From Carpediemonas membranifera (taxonomy: Eukaryota; Fornicata), in contig JAHDYR010000015.1 in assembly GCA_019828565.1 (NCBI GenBank), positions 744,001 to 808,000 of the forward strand: 64,000 bases of DNA. The letters run 5' to 3'. Under the pieces are notes generated by a model, which was not told where the DNA came from, did no database searches, and saw only the letters and a program-made list of their open reading frames with translations. The first letter of the stretch is position 1; each line of letters starts with the position of its first letter. This document shows positions 17,801 to 28,390 of this stretch, in pieces. The position numbers were made by a program, and so were the translations under genes.

Positions 17801-18426
17801 GAATATCACCCCTCGAGGCCTTACTGGGCATCAGCCCTCGACACTTGAAGACCCCACGCAGCTACACCGACCCCGAGCGCGCATCTACAGCTCTCGCCAG
17901 TCACATCGAGGCCCTCGGCCGCATCCGCGCACTGAGCAAGCATGCTGTGGAGGAGTACAACGCGGCTAAGCGCCGGGGAGATCACTTCAAGACCACCCAC
18001 AGGTGGAAGCCGCACGAGTTTGCGTTTATCATCCCGAGCAGGAAGCCCCAGAAGCTCTCACCCTTCCTCCGGGGACCACTTAAGGTCCTGGGTCGTGGCG
18101 AAGACCCCAACGTCTACCGACTGAAGGACCTCATTACGAAGAAGGTGGTCCACATCCACGGGGAGCGCATGATCGCAGCGCCCGTCAGCCCAGAGGCGGC
18201 CCTCAAAATGGCGGCCCTGGATCACGACGAACTTGTCGTCGAAGCCATCCTGGATCACGACCTGAGGAAGGAACCAGGCCTGATCAAGATTCTCTGGGCA
18301 GGATTCGAACGCTCAGAGGCTACGTGGGAACCTCTAGATGCAGAGAACCGCCAGCTCGTCGCATTAGACAGTTACTTGTTGACGCTACCGCCCGACGAGC
18401 GCTCAAAGCTGGAAAAGCGACTATAA
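17795..18426 (+). pseudogene. G5 integrase C-terminus and chromodomain
   Basis: From SPLEALLGISPRHL to the stop at 18426. Contains the integrase C-terminal barrel region (FLRGPLKVLGRGED, HIHGERMIAAP) and a chromodomain (VVEAILDHDLRKEPG, KILWAGFERSEATWEPL). Complete at its 3' end; its start is a continuation across the frameshift near 17798. Confidence 0.85.
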
Positions 18427-18808
18427 CATCAGCCCATCCTAATCTCATGTTGATGTTGCTTATTGTACAAACATTCATCCGAACGAACGCAGTTCGAACA
18501 GGAACATCATGCATTCCCTCATCGAGAACCGATAGCAGGAAAAGGGGGGAAAGAAGGACTTTCTAACAAGTATCCTTCGCGTTTCGAACACACCAGGCTC
18601 ATTCTGGACATCATACCGTCATCACGAACAACTCGCTCATCAATTGATCCGCTGTTCGACAAAAGTGACCATCCCGGGACTCGAACCCAGACTCCTGGCG
18701 AATATCGTGGAGAATATCCTCGAGATCTGACCGAAAGATTTGATGACATCAAAACATATCTTCGGCACCATCATTCATACGCCCCACTTACAGCTCGGGG
18801 GGGGGTAG
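18427..18808 (+). other. G5 3' noncoding region and polypurine tract
   Basis: No gene. Ends with the run CTCGGGGGGGGGTAG (about 18794-18808) directly before the LTR. Includes the antisense tRNA-like half. Confidence 0.65.
18666..18690 (-). ncRNA. tRNA 3'-half-like sequence, antisense inside G5
   Basis: Minus strand: T-stem CTGGG (18690-18686), 7-nt loop TTCGAGT, stem CCCGG with one G-U pair, then the 7-nt GATGGTC and A. It sits 120 nt before the LTR, as in G2, but the T-arm and acceptor bases differ. It is therefore either an independently kept structure or a different tRNA source. Confidence 0.55.
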
Positions 18809-18901
18809 TGTCAGTGCCTCAGTTATTATTATTGCTATTTATAACCACGGGCACACTCACCCCTGCTTCGCAGGTTATGTGTAAATACTGTTGTCGCCAC
18901 A
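18809..18901 (+). repeat. 3' LTR of G5 (about 93 bp)
   Basis: Starts TGTCAGTGCC after the purine run. It holds the AT-rich TTATTATTATTGCTATTTATAA and a hairpin CCTGC-TTC-GCAGG, and probably ends GCCACA at 18901, where a minus-strand protease frame of the G3 family begins. The end is inferred from that coding boundary. Confidence 0.65.
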
Positions 18902-19046
18902 TCGCGTCATACCCTTGGTCAGCTTGGGGGATATAGTGGAGCAGTTGGCTCCCGAATCAATCAAGGCAACGACGTCTCGACCCTCGACCTTAACTTTGCA
19001 CAGAGGTAGGCTATCTTTGCGTTTGTGTGAAGTCATCGAGAACAAG
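18902..19046 (-). pseudogene. Protease fragment of a G3-family element
   Basis: The minus-strand frame reads SMTSHKRKDSLPLCKVKV and then the aspartic protease box VALIDSGANCSTISPKLTKG, close to LFDSGADCATIDPKL of G3. It is bounded by the G5 LTR and the G6 5' LTR. Removing G6 and one CAAG copy joins it in frame to the zinc-knuckle gag fragment at 23602, so both are halves of one target element. Confidence 0.75.
19043..19046 (+). repeat. Target site duplication of G6, left copy
   Basis: CAAG, matching 23598-23601. Confidence 0.75.
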
Positions 19047-19110
19047 TGTGACGCGGTCCACTCCCTCTTCTTCCCCGCAGTTTAAGTAAATCGTTCAACG
19101 TCCCAGCACA
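19047..19110 (+). repeat. 5' LTR of G6 (64 bp)
   Basis: Starts TGTGACGCGG and ends CCCAGCACA; the same 64 bases occur at 23534-23597 and 30272-30335. Holds a pyrimidine-rich block followed by GCAG and TTTAAGTAAAT. Shares CCGCAGTTTA and GTAAAT with the G7 LTR. Far shorter than the usual hundreds of bases for gypsy LTRs. Confidence 0.9.
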
Positions 19111-19118
19111 GTGATCAC
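19111..19118 (+). other. Palindrome at the primer-binding position of G6
   Basis: GTGATCAC immediately follows the LTR; no TGG tRNA-type primer site is present before the gag ATG at 19129. Confidence 0.45.
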
Positions 19119-19128
19119 TGCTGAACTA

Positions 19129-22100
19129 ATGTTGATCCAACCGCAACCTAGACTGAATCAGTTTACTCTCCAAGAAGCCCAAAGCTTCACCAGACAATTC
19201 AGGTTCTTCAAAACCCACTACACCACGGCTCAAAACAGCCCCACAGTTCTCCAGTGCCTCACTCTTAACCAAATCGAACACCTCCGTTTCACCTCTGGTG
19301 TAGAGAACCTGGAAACTTCATCCGACGACGAACTTTTGGACCTCATCAACCGTGTTTGTCGCCCCCGTACATTAGCCGCCACCATCCGCGCTATTGAGGC
19401 TCTTCAGCAGGATACCAAAATCTCCACCCTCGAAGGAGTCTCCAAACTCATCGCCGAGTTCCGCGAATGGCGCTCCCATGCCCAGAAGCTCCTCTCTGAC
19501 ACCGACGACGCTGAAGAAAGCGATTCAGAGAGTGACCCCGACATTCAGGCCCTTAATGCCACACTGCAAGGCCAGAATGAGCGTCAGGACAACCCAGAAC
19601 CCGAAAGCAAGAACCCGCCGCCCACTCAGACTCCGAGCGCCCACCGTGGTCTTGATAAGATCATTACGAAGCTCTTCTTCAAGGCCCTTCGCCCTAGATC
19701 TCTGTCCACCGCCGTCGAACGCGACTGGCAGCTGCAAGGCCGCCGCCACGGGTTCGAGAAGCTACTCTCAACGACCCGATCCAGGCTCATCGACGCCATC
19801 GACGCAAAGGAGGAGCACGGAGACATCATCGAGAATCTCTCAACGCTCTCCGTCAGCGCCCCCGTCACCAAGACGCCCGCCACTCGCCCGCCTAGAGGCC
19901 CCCCAGGCCCATGCTCCTGCGGCAAGTGGCATTGGAAGTCGGACTGCCCCCAGCGTGCCCACAACACCGGCAGGGCAGGCCAAAGGAACACCCAAGCCCA
20001 TGCCCCCGCCAGTTCAGGCGCCCAAGCCGCTGGCGGAAACTCATCCGGCGCCTCCACGGCGCCGCCCAAGCCGACCCCCAACAACGCCGAAAATAGACCC
20101 ACGCCCCACTCAGGCACCTCAGGGGAGCGCCGCGCCGGCCACATGCACCTGCGCGATCGCTCTCAACTTCACAACTCACGCCAAGTCAACAACGTCGATT
20201 GCAACGAGGTTCAGAACGAAAGTTGCAATTACGGCGCAGCTTTCACGGTTTCGGGCTCTATTAATGAGCAAGAGCAACAACTCACCATCGATAGCGGCTC
20301 CGCGGTCACCATTGTTTCACGTTCGATCGCAAACCGCCTGAAAATGGAAGAGCACGCCGCAGAGAAGCCATTTACCGTCCATACCGCCACACAACAAGAG
20401 GTTCTCATCACTCACTACGTCAAAGCCCGCGTAACACTCCCCAGCACATCTGGCAAGGTTATCGTCAACGACCTGGTGTTGTACCTGATGGACCGTCACA
20501 CAGGTGTCCTCATCGGCTGCGACACGCTCAGGAAGCTTGGGTACCTTTCTGACCGCGGACTCTACATTCCCCTCGTCCCGGACACACGTCCCGATGATGC
20601 GACGGACGGACTCCCCCAACACCGCTACCTCGACGCTGAGGTCAACGCCGTAACCCCTACACCCGTCGGCGATCCTTTCAGCAGTGCATGCGAGGTCTTA
20701 GAGCTATCCACGCCAGAGCATACAGCGGAGCTCCACGCCATCCTCCGACAGTATGATCACCTCTTTGACCCGGTCATCGCCAAGGAGCCTTGCTCATTCG
20801 CCCCTATGAGCATCAAGCTCATTGAGAACGCTCCTCCCATCCGCATGCGACCCCGGAACATACACCCGGACAAGCTCGAGTGGCTCCTACCCTACGTCGA
20901 GAAGCTACGCCTCGATGGCATCACTCAGCCTTCAGAAGGCCCATACGCCAGCCCAATCGTACTCGTTGCTAAGGGTGAAGCCTATCGCCTCTGCATAGAC
21001 TACACCAAGCTGAACTCTTGGACGGTACCCGACCACCACCCCATCCCGAACATGCGTGACCTACTACACCTCGCCTCCGGCTGCGGCCGCTTCGCCTGCT
21101 TAGACCTCACGTCAGGCTACTGGCAGGTCGCCATGTCACACCAAGACACACCCAAGACAGCCTTCACAGCGCCTGGCGTTTATGAAGAGTTCAAACGCAT
21201 GCCCTTTGGCCTCTGCAATGCCCCAAGCCATTTCCAACGCGAGATAGAGACGCTCTTAGCACCCCACCTCTACAAGGGCATCAACCCTTACATTGACGAC
21301 ATCTTCCTCTACGCGAAGGACGACGATGACTTCCTCCGTCTCCTCAGGGCCCTCTTCGAGAAGGCAGACCTCGCAAACCTCCGCTTTAGCGCCCCGAAAT
21401 GCGTGTTCGGGACTAAGCGAGCCGTCATGGTTGGCTTCATAGTCGACCAGGAGGGCATACATGTGGACCCCAAGCGCACACAGGCCTTGCGAGACCTCCC
21501 CTCCCCCACCAACGTGCATGAGCTGCGAACTGTCCTGGGACAGTTTCAGTTCCTCGCCTCGTTTACAACACATCACCGTCATGAGCTTATGAAGCCTCTC
21601 ACCGACCTCCTCCAGAAGGACTGTCCATGGGACTGGACGGAGGAGCGAGAGAAGGCCTTCATCGAGCTCAAGGCACTCTTCACAGACGACCTATACATCG
21701 CCCACCCAGACCCAGCCGCCGACTGGATCCTGGAGACCGACGCCTCGAACGTTGGAGCGGGCGGTGTGCTGTGGCAAGTGAAAGATGACTCAACTCAGGT
21801 CTTAGCGTACTACTCACACACCTTTAACGCAACCCAGTCACGCTGGGCGACCTGCGAACAAGAGCTCTTCGCGATTGTGTTCTGCCTGACGCACCCCAGC
21901 TTGACCCAGCTCCTCAGACTCAAGCACTTCAAGCTCCGCACTGACCACAGCAACCTCATCTATATGCTGTATAAGTCATCCATGAACGATAAGATTAATC
22001 GTTGGAGACTCACCCTAGCAGACTTCCGGTTCGACATCGAGCATGTCCCAGGCCAACATAACACCGTTGCGGATGCCCTCAGCCGTTGTGGCCACGTCCC

Positions 22101-22830
22101 TGTCCCCGTTGCCGCGCTCAAAATCACAACAGACCCCCGGTACACGGAACAGCTCGCCAAACACCAGAGCACGGACCCGACAACCAGCAACATCACGCCG
22201 GACGCTGACGGCCTCCGCCGCAAGGACGGCTTAGTAGTCATACCGAAAGAGAAGTGCTTACCACTCCGCCGGGAGCTCATGACAATCGCCCATCGCGGCC
22301 ACCATGGCGTCGCTGCCACCTTGTCCCGACTCAAGCGAGAGGGATACACTTGGTCAGGCTGTGAGGCTGACATCGAAGCGTTCATAGCCGAGTGTGACGA
22401 GTGTCAGAAGGCCCGCCTACGGAACTTTGCGGAAGCGACGATGCAGACGACGGCAGTTTACAAACCTTTCCACACTGTCGCCGTAGACACAATTGGCCCG
22501 ATCCCCTCTGACGCATACGGCGCACGCTACATAACCGTCATGGTTGACATGTTCTCGCGTTACACCGAGCTCGCAGCCACTCAGGAGAACACGGCTGACG
22601 CCGCCGCCAACGCTATCTGGACCCAGGTCATCACCCGTCATGGTACCCCACTCTTCGTCAAGTCAGACAATGGCCCAGAGTACACCGGCAAGATCGTCCA
22701 GACACTCCTCGAGAACGCCGAGATTACCCAACAGTTCACACTTCCATACCATCCGCAGTCAAACGGCCTGAGTAGAGCGCCGCAACGCGGAAGTGATGAA
22801 GCTGGTGCGATGCCTGGCGCTGCAGTTTGA
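19129..22830 (+). pseudogene. G6 gag-pol polyprotein, frameshifted in integrase
   Basis: One frame from gag to the integrase core. In order, counting from 19111: gag; zinc knuckle CSCGKWHWKSDC (CX1CX3HX4C) near residue 268; protease IDSGSAVTIV near 391; RT with RLCIDYTKLN, CLDLTSGYWQVAM and catalytic PYIDDIFLYA near 727; RNase H LETDASNVGAGG near 873 and RTDHSNLIYM; integrase zinc site HRGHHG ... CDECQK and the first two acidic residues in VDTIGPIP and SDNGPEYTG. At about 22770 an extra T turns GGCCGAGTAGAG into a shifted frame, just before the third catalytic residue, and the frame ends at 22830. Start ATG chosen for its place after the LTR. Confidence 0.92.
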
Positions 22831-23572
22831 CAAGTTCGACAATTGGAGCACCCTCTTGCCTGTCGTTCAACTCCTCCTCAACACCACCATCTGCTCAGCG
22901 ACCGGTATCACCCCGCACGCAATGCTGTACGGCGACCACATGGACCCAAGCGCCACCGTCGCAAAGATCATCAACGCCACAGCCTCCACACCAGACACAC
23001 CTATTTCAACGGCTGCCATCTACGTCAAACAACTTCGAGGCCATCTCGATAAGCTTGCCTCTAGGGCGGCCGAGAGACAGAAGTCAACCGTCGAAAAGCG
23101 CCTGAGTAAGCGCAACGCCGACCGCGAAGACACCCCCTTCCATGCGGGTGACCTGGCCCTTCTCAACAGAACCAAGACACCTAAGCTGCACGGCTTCAAG
23201 GGCCCCTTTAAGATCCTCGCAATCCTAGACAACCACGCAGTCCGCCTCGTAGACCTGTTCGAGGGTGAGCCATTCGTGGCCCACCGGGACCAGCTCATCC
23301 GTTTCAAGACACGCAGCGGCCTTCAGCGCCTCAAGGCCCTGGCCGCCTCGGACGACCAGTCGTACGAAGTCGAAGATATCAAGAAGCACCGCCGTAAGAA
23401 CGGCACGCTCGAACTACTGACCCAGTGGGTCGGGTATGACGAGCCCACGTGGGAGCCGGCCTCCAACCTGCGACACGTTGCCGTTGCCCGCGACTATCTC
23501 AAGAAGCATAAGCTCAAGCTTAGGGAGGCAGGATGTGACGCGGTCCACTCCCTCTTCTTCCCCGCAGTTTAA
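22771..23572 (+). pseudogene. G6 integrase C-terminus and chromodomain
   Basis: Resumes the polyprotein in the next frame (VERRNAEVMKLVRCLA) through LLLNTTICSATGITPHAMLY, the C-terminal barrel and a chromodomain (YEVEDIKKHRRKNGTLELLT, VGYDEPTWEPASN). The stop TAA (23570-23572) lies 37-39 bases inside the 3' LTR, so the last residues are encoded by LTR sequence. Confidence 0.9.
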
Positions 23573-23597
23573 GTAAATCGTTCAACGTCCCAGCACA
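23534..23597 (+). repeat. 3' LTR of G6 (64 bp)
   Basis: Same 64 bases as 19047-19110, preceded by the weak purine tract AGGGAGGCAGGA and followed by CAAG. Confidence 0.9.
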
Positions 23598-23601
23598 CAA
23601 G
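23598..23601 (+). repeat. Target site duplication of G6, right copy
   Basis: CAAG, matching 19043-19046. Confidence 0.75.
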
Positions 23602-23876
23602 GACAAGTACTGTGGGGATTTACAGAACCTGTCAAGGTGTCCGCTCTTCCCGCACTTCTGACACTTGTTCTTGGGCTTCTTACACTCGTAGACGGCGTGA
23701 CCCTTACCACCACAGTTATAGCAAGTGAACTGTGAATGATCACGTCTGCCCTTCTTGTCGATAGGCTTAGTCGACGCGTGTTCAGGTCTGGTAGCATGCG
23801 AACGGTCTTCGGTGGGACGTGACTGAGGCTTGCGATCGTTGCGTCGGTGGGAGTTACGGCTCGTGTGGTGGTGCTC
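23602..23876 (-). pseudogene. Gag zinc-knuckle fragment of a G3-family element, copy 1
   Basis: Minus-strand frame with a basic linker and two knuckles, CYNCGGKGHAVYEC and CQKCGKSGHLDRFC, then KSPQYLSL, which joins the protease half at 19046 once G6 is removed. On its other side it is cut at 23876 by the G7 LTR. The same sequence without G7 is present at 30340-30716. Confidence 0.8.
23873..23876 (-). repeat. Target duplicate of G7 (3' side)
   Basis: GAGC on the minus strand after the G7 3' LTR. The uninterrupted site with a single GAGC is at 30611-30614. The partner copy is lost with the G7 5' end. Confidence 0.6.
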
Positions 23877-23937
23877 TGTGCCGGGGCGAAGAGATTGGAA
23901 CATTTACATAAACTGCGGACGTGGATGCCTTATGACA
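23877..23937 (-). repeat. 3' LTR of G7 (61 bp)
   Basis: Starts TGTCATAAGG after AAGGGGGGTAGGA and ends CCGGCACA. Shares the CCGCAGTTTATGTAAATGTTC block with the G6 LTR, apart from a few bases. Confidence 0.8.
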
Positions 23938-24660
23938 TCCTACCCCCCTTAAGCTTGAGCTTGTGGGACTTGAGGTAGTCACGTGCCGCAGTGACGTGGC
24001 GGAGCCCGTCAGCGGGTTCCCATGTGGGATCGTAGTCGCCCTCCCAGCAGACGAGGAGCTGCAGTGTGCCGTTGCGGCGACGGTGCTTCTCGATGCCTTG
24101 CACGACGTACGTCTGCTCGTCGGAGGCGGCGAGGTTCTTCAGGCGGCTGAGCCCCGACTTGGTGTTGAAAGGAAGGACCTGGTCTACGTGAGCCATGAAG
24201 GGGGCGCTCTCGAAAAGGTCGACCAGCTGAAGGGTGTTGTTGTCCTTGATGGCGAGAATCTTGAACGGGCCGGCGAAGCCATGCAGCTTTGGGGTCTTCG
24301 TCCGGTTGAGCAGGACGAGGTCGCCTTCCTTGAAGCTAGTCGGCTGGCGGTCGGCGTTGGCCTTGGCGAGGCGCTTGTCTACAGTCTCGCGCTGCTTCTC
24401 GGCCGCCCTAGAGGTCAACTTGGAGAGGTGGGCTCGAAGTAAAGTGATGTAGGCTGAGGCTGAGGCAAGGGGCGAGTCATTGTCGCTCGGTCGGAGGATT
24501 CTAGCGACTGTGGAGCTGGGGTCGAGTTGGTCTCCATACAGCATGGCGTGGGGTGTGACCCCAGTGGCGCTGCAGGTGGTTGTGTTCAGCAGCAGCTGAA
24601 CTACCGGAAGGAGGTCGCTCCAACGGGAGAACTTGTCGAATGGAGGATCAAACAGCGAAG
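23930..24660 (-). pseudogene. G7 integrase C-terminus and chromodomain
   Basis: Third frame segment of G7 pol: FDKFSRWSDLLPVVQLLLNT, TPHAMLYGDQLDPSSTV, the barrel region (GPFKILAIKDNNTLQLVDLF) and a chromodomain (YVVQGIEKHRRRNGTLQLLV, YDPTWEPADG). The stop TAA is at 23930-23932, inside the LTR, just as in G6. Joined to the preceding frame by a -1 shift near 24655. Confidence 0.85.
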
Positions 24661-24800
24661 ATGCTTCATGACCTCCGCGTTACGACGCTCTACCAGCCCA
24701 TTCGACTGAGGGTGGTAGGGGAGGGTGAATTGCTGGGTGATGTCCGCGCTTTCGAGCAGGGCCTTGACGACGTTGCCGGTGAACTCCAGGCCCGTTGTCG
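24655..24800 (-). pseudogene. G7 integrase core, middle segment
   Basis: Reads LEFTGNVVKALLESADI, FTLPYHPQSNGLVERRN, which includes the third catalytic acidic residue. It is offset from the upstream frame by one extra T near 24793 (GGGCCTGGAG) and from the downstream frame by a deletion near 24655. Confidence 0.8.
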
Positions 24801-27800
24801 GACTTGAAGAACAGGGGAGTCCCATGACGGGTAATCACCTGGCGCCAGAGGGCCTCTGACGCTGCATCAGCTGTGTTCTCGTCCGTCGCGGCCAACTCAG
24901 TGTAGCGAGTAAACATATCGACCATAACTGTGATGTATCTGGAGCCGACTGCGTCTGCCGGGATTGGACCAATAGTATCCACTGCGACAGTGTGGAACGG
25001 TTTGTACACTGCTGTTGTGCGGAGCTCTGCCTCGGCGAAGTTGCGTAGGCGAGCTTTCTGGCACTCGTCACATGAGGCGATGAACTCCTCGACATCTGTT
25101 GTGCAGCCTGTCCAGGTATAGCCGTCTGCTCTCAGGCGTTCGATGGTAGCCTTGGCGCCGTGGTGTCCTCTGTGGGCGATCTGTATCAGCTCCTTTCGAA
25201 GGGGTCTGCACACGGTTGAAGTAGGGATGACGACGAGGCCGTCCTTGCGGCGAAGACCGTCGCTGTCTACGGTCAGCTTGGAGACGGTAGAGTCGTCTGT
25301 CTGGTGTTTGATGAGTGTGTCATGGTAGCGGGAGTCAGTCGTGATGGCTGCGACAGTGGGCGAGGTCGAGTGACCGCAGCGGCTCAGCGCGTCTGCGACT
25401 GCGTTCTGTAGGCCGGGAACGTGCTCGACATCGAACTTGTAGTCTGCTAATGTCAGTCTCCACCGGTTGATCTTGTCGTTCTCGGATGACTTGGCGATCA
25501 TGTAAATAAGATTACGGTGGTCGGTCCGTAGGAGGAACCTCTTCAGGCGTAGGAGGGGTGACAGGGTCGGGTGTGTAAGGCAAAAGACAATGGCAAATAG
25601 CTCCTGCTCACACGTGGCCCAGCGCGACTGGGTTGACGTGAATGTGTGAGAGAAGTAGGCGAGGACCTGTGTCTTGTCGTCCTTTGTCTGCCATAGTACG
25701 CCGCCTGCTCCGATGTTGCTAGCGTCTGTCTCGAGCGTCCAGTCGGCGTCGGCGTCCGGATGTGCGATAAAGAGATCGTCAGTGAACAGGGTCTTCAGGC
25801 CGTCGAAAGCGGCGTCGTGCTCCGCTGTCCATTCCCACAGACGGTCCTTTTGCAGAAGATCGTTGAGAGGTCTCATGTACTCGTGTCGTGTATGGGGAAC
25901 GAATGATGCGAGGTACTGGAACTGTCCGAGGACTACGCGAAGCTCGTGGACGTTGGTGGGTGCAGGTAGATCGCGTAGGGCTTGGGTCCTGGCTGGGTCG
26001 ACGTGTACTCCGGCCTGGTCGACCGTAAAGCCGACAATCTTGGCGCTGGTGGTGCCGAAGACTCCCTTCTTGGCGCTGAACTGAACGCCTGCAGCGTCCG
26101 CGCGTGTGAGCAGGTCGCGGAGAATGCGTAGGAAGGAGTCATCGTCACGGGCGTAGATGAATATGTCGTCGATGTAGGGGTTGGCGCCCTTGTACAACAG
26201 TGGGGCGAGCATGCCTTCGATCTCCCGCTGGAAGTGAGAAGGCGCGTTGCAAAGGCCGAACGGCATCCTGAGGAATTCCTCGTAGACGCCCGGGGCGGTG
26301 AAGGCCGTCTTAGGCACGTCGTCTGGGTGCATGGCCACCTGCCAGTAGCCCGACGTCAGGTCTAGCGTCGCAAAGCGTGTGCAGCCCGACGCGAGGTTGA
26401 GGAGTTCTCGCATGTTGGGGATCGGGTGCCGGTCGGGTACTGTCCAAGAGTTGAGGCGGCCGTAGTCGATACAGAGACGGTAGGCGTCGCCCTTTGCGAC
26501 CAGGACGATGGGGCTTGCGTAAGGCCCCTCAGAGGGCTGTGTGATCTCGTCCTGGCGCAGGCGCTCGACGTATGGCAACAGCCACTCCAGCTTCTTCGGG
26601 TGTAGGTTGCGCGGGCGAAGACGGATCGGAGGGGCGTTGTCGTAAAGCGGGATGCGCATAGGGGCAAACGAGCACGGCTGTTTGCTTATGACGGGGTCGA
26701 ATAGGTGATCGAACCGACGGAGGATCGAATGTAGCTCGTCGGTCTGGGCCTTGGTGGAGAGCTCGTGTATCTCACACGCGTCGGTGTGAAACTCGCTTGA
26801 GGAGACGGCCTCGACGGGGGCGTCGAGGTACTTGTGGAGTGGGAGGCCATCGGTGGCGTCCTCCGGGCGTGAATCCGGAAGAAGTGGGATGTGGAGGCCA
26901 CTCTCGGAGAGATAACCGAGCGCGCGAAGCACGTCGCATCCAATGAGCACACGTTCAGTGGCGCGCGTCATGATGTAGAGGATGAGATCGACGATGACGT
27001 TTCCAGATGTGCTGGGCAACGTGATCCGCGCTTGGACGTAGTGAGTGATGAGGATGGGCTCATTGGTAACGGACTGAACAGTAAATGGCTTTTCAAGCTC
27101 ATGTGTGACGAGTTGGAGCGTCTTAACGGAGGTTGTGGAGATGATCGTGATTGCGGAGCCGCTATCGATCAATATCACCTGTTCTTGGTCATTCACAGCT
27201 CCCTTAACTGAGAATGCAGTTGAAGCGGCAACTTCTTCGATAAAGGCATCATCACAAGCATTGTGTGCGACTTCGACTTCGTGGACTCCTGGACGAGAGT
27301 TGATCAGCTTGGATCTGTCCCGGAGCACCATGTTCCCAGCGCGTCTCTCGTCGGGGCGAGGCTGTGGCTGCTGGGATGACTGTTGCTGCTGCTTCTGAGC
27401 AGCTGGTGCCGGCTGTGGCTGAGCCGGTTTGTTGGCCGCTTGGGGCTGGCGTTGCGGCTGAGGTGCCGGTCTGGCGTCGCGGGCCGCGGCGGGGTGGCCT
27501 TTGGTAGCCTGGGGCTGTCCGGGCGTGCTGCCGCGGTGCGGGCAATCAGCCTTCCAGTGCATGCCTCCACAGGAGCACGCGTATGGAGGAGGGCGCCGGC
27601 GCTCGCGGCGGGATCTGGTGTTGGCGTTCTGGCTATGTTTCGGGCCAGTGCTGGAGCTCGTGATGGAGCTCGTGCTGGAGGATGTGATGGATATGTCTTG
27701 AATCACGCTTCCGAGGACTTCACGGGCGTCAATGGCGTGCAGTATGAGCTCGCGCGTGTGCACAAATAAGCTATCGATGTCCCGGGCGCCAGAGAGGTCC

Positions 27801-28381
27801 CACTTTTGCTGAATACGGTTGGCAAGTGAGACCGGGCGAAGGGCGGCGATAAAAGCTTTGGCGATGATCTTATCGAGTCCGCGGGTGGGGCTGGCTTTTC
27901 TCGGGGTGTCCTGCTCACTCGGCGTGCTGTCTGGCTTCTGGGTGATGACCTTGCTGAGGGCGGCCTCGTCTTCATCCACCTCGGCGGGCTCGGGCTCTGG
28001 CTTGGCGCCGAGCTCGGCGTTGAGAAGGGCATGGGCGTGGGAGCGCAGCTCCTCGGTCTCAGCCATGAGACGAGATACGGCCTCGATCGTGGACTTGGTT
28101 CGGTCCTGCGTGAGGGCCCGGATTTCTTGGATGGTTTTCTCAAGGGTTCTCGGGAAAGAAAGAGCGGTGATTTCGGCGAGAAGTTCTGCGTCGTTGAGTG
28201 CTTCGACGTCGACGTTGCGGACAAATCGGACATGACTGACTTGATCCTCGGTGAGGCACTCGTAAGCCGTTATGACGGTTGTGGTAGGAGCATGCTTCTG
28301 CGCGAACGTGAGGGCGCGTTTGAACGCGCGAACGGACTCTCTAGAGAAGTCCGATAGTGATGGCGGAATCCAATTATTCAT
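24790..28381 (-). pseudogene. G7 gag, protease, RT, RNase H and integrase N-terminal part
   Basis: ATG at 28381 (MNNWIPPSLSDFSRE). Gag; zinc knuckle CSCGGMHWKADC with the unusual CX1CX3HX4C spacing; a Gln/Pro/Ala-rich linker; protease LIDSGSAITII; RT with RLCIDYGRLNSW, TLDLTSGYWQVAM and catalytic PYIDDIFIYA; RNase H LETDASNIGAGG and RTDHRNLIYM; integrase zinc site HRGHHG ... CDECQK and VDTIGPIPAD, KSDNGP. The frame is lost at about 24793. Clear homology to G6 along the whole length, but far from identical, so a sister family. Confidence 0.9.
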
Positions 28382-28390
28382 TTCGGAAAG

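Larger units (their letters stand above)
15469..18901 (+). mobile_element. Gypsy element G5 (chromodomain), 5'-truncated
   Basis: Begins inside the protease domain and runs through RT, RNase H, integrase and chromodomain to a 3' noncoding region, polypurine tract and 3' LTR (18809-18901). Its layout and 3' antisense tRNA-like half resemble G2. Two +1 indels in G runs break pol. Confidence 0.85.
19047..23597 (+). mobile_element. Gypsy element G6: compact, 64-bp LTRs, nearly intact
   Basis: A 4551-bp element with identical 64-bp LTRs and CAAG target duplications. Gag, protease, RT, RNase H, integrase and chromodomain lie in one frame. The gag ATG is 18 nt after the 5' LTR and the pol stop is inside the 3' LTR, so almost every base is coding. 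One inserted T at about 22770 breaks the integrase; the second copy (28389-30335) lacks it. Confidence 0.93.
23877..28381 (-). mobile_element. Gypsy element G7: 61-bp LTR, 5' LTR missing
   Basis: A minus-strand relative of G6 with gag-pol in one long frame, a chromodomain and a 61-bp 3' LTR. It is cut only a few bases before its gag ATG, where 5'-truncated G6 sequence begins. Two single-base frameshifts fall in the integrase region. Confidence 0.88.

Noticed and set aside
18463..18936. 157-codon plus-strand ORF across the G5 LTR
   Set aside because: Spans tRNA-like sequence, a G run and the LTR; not protein-like.
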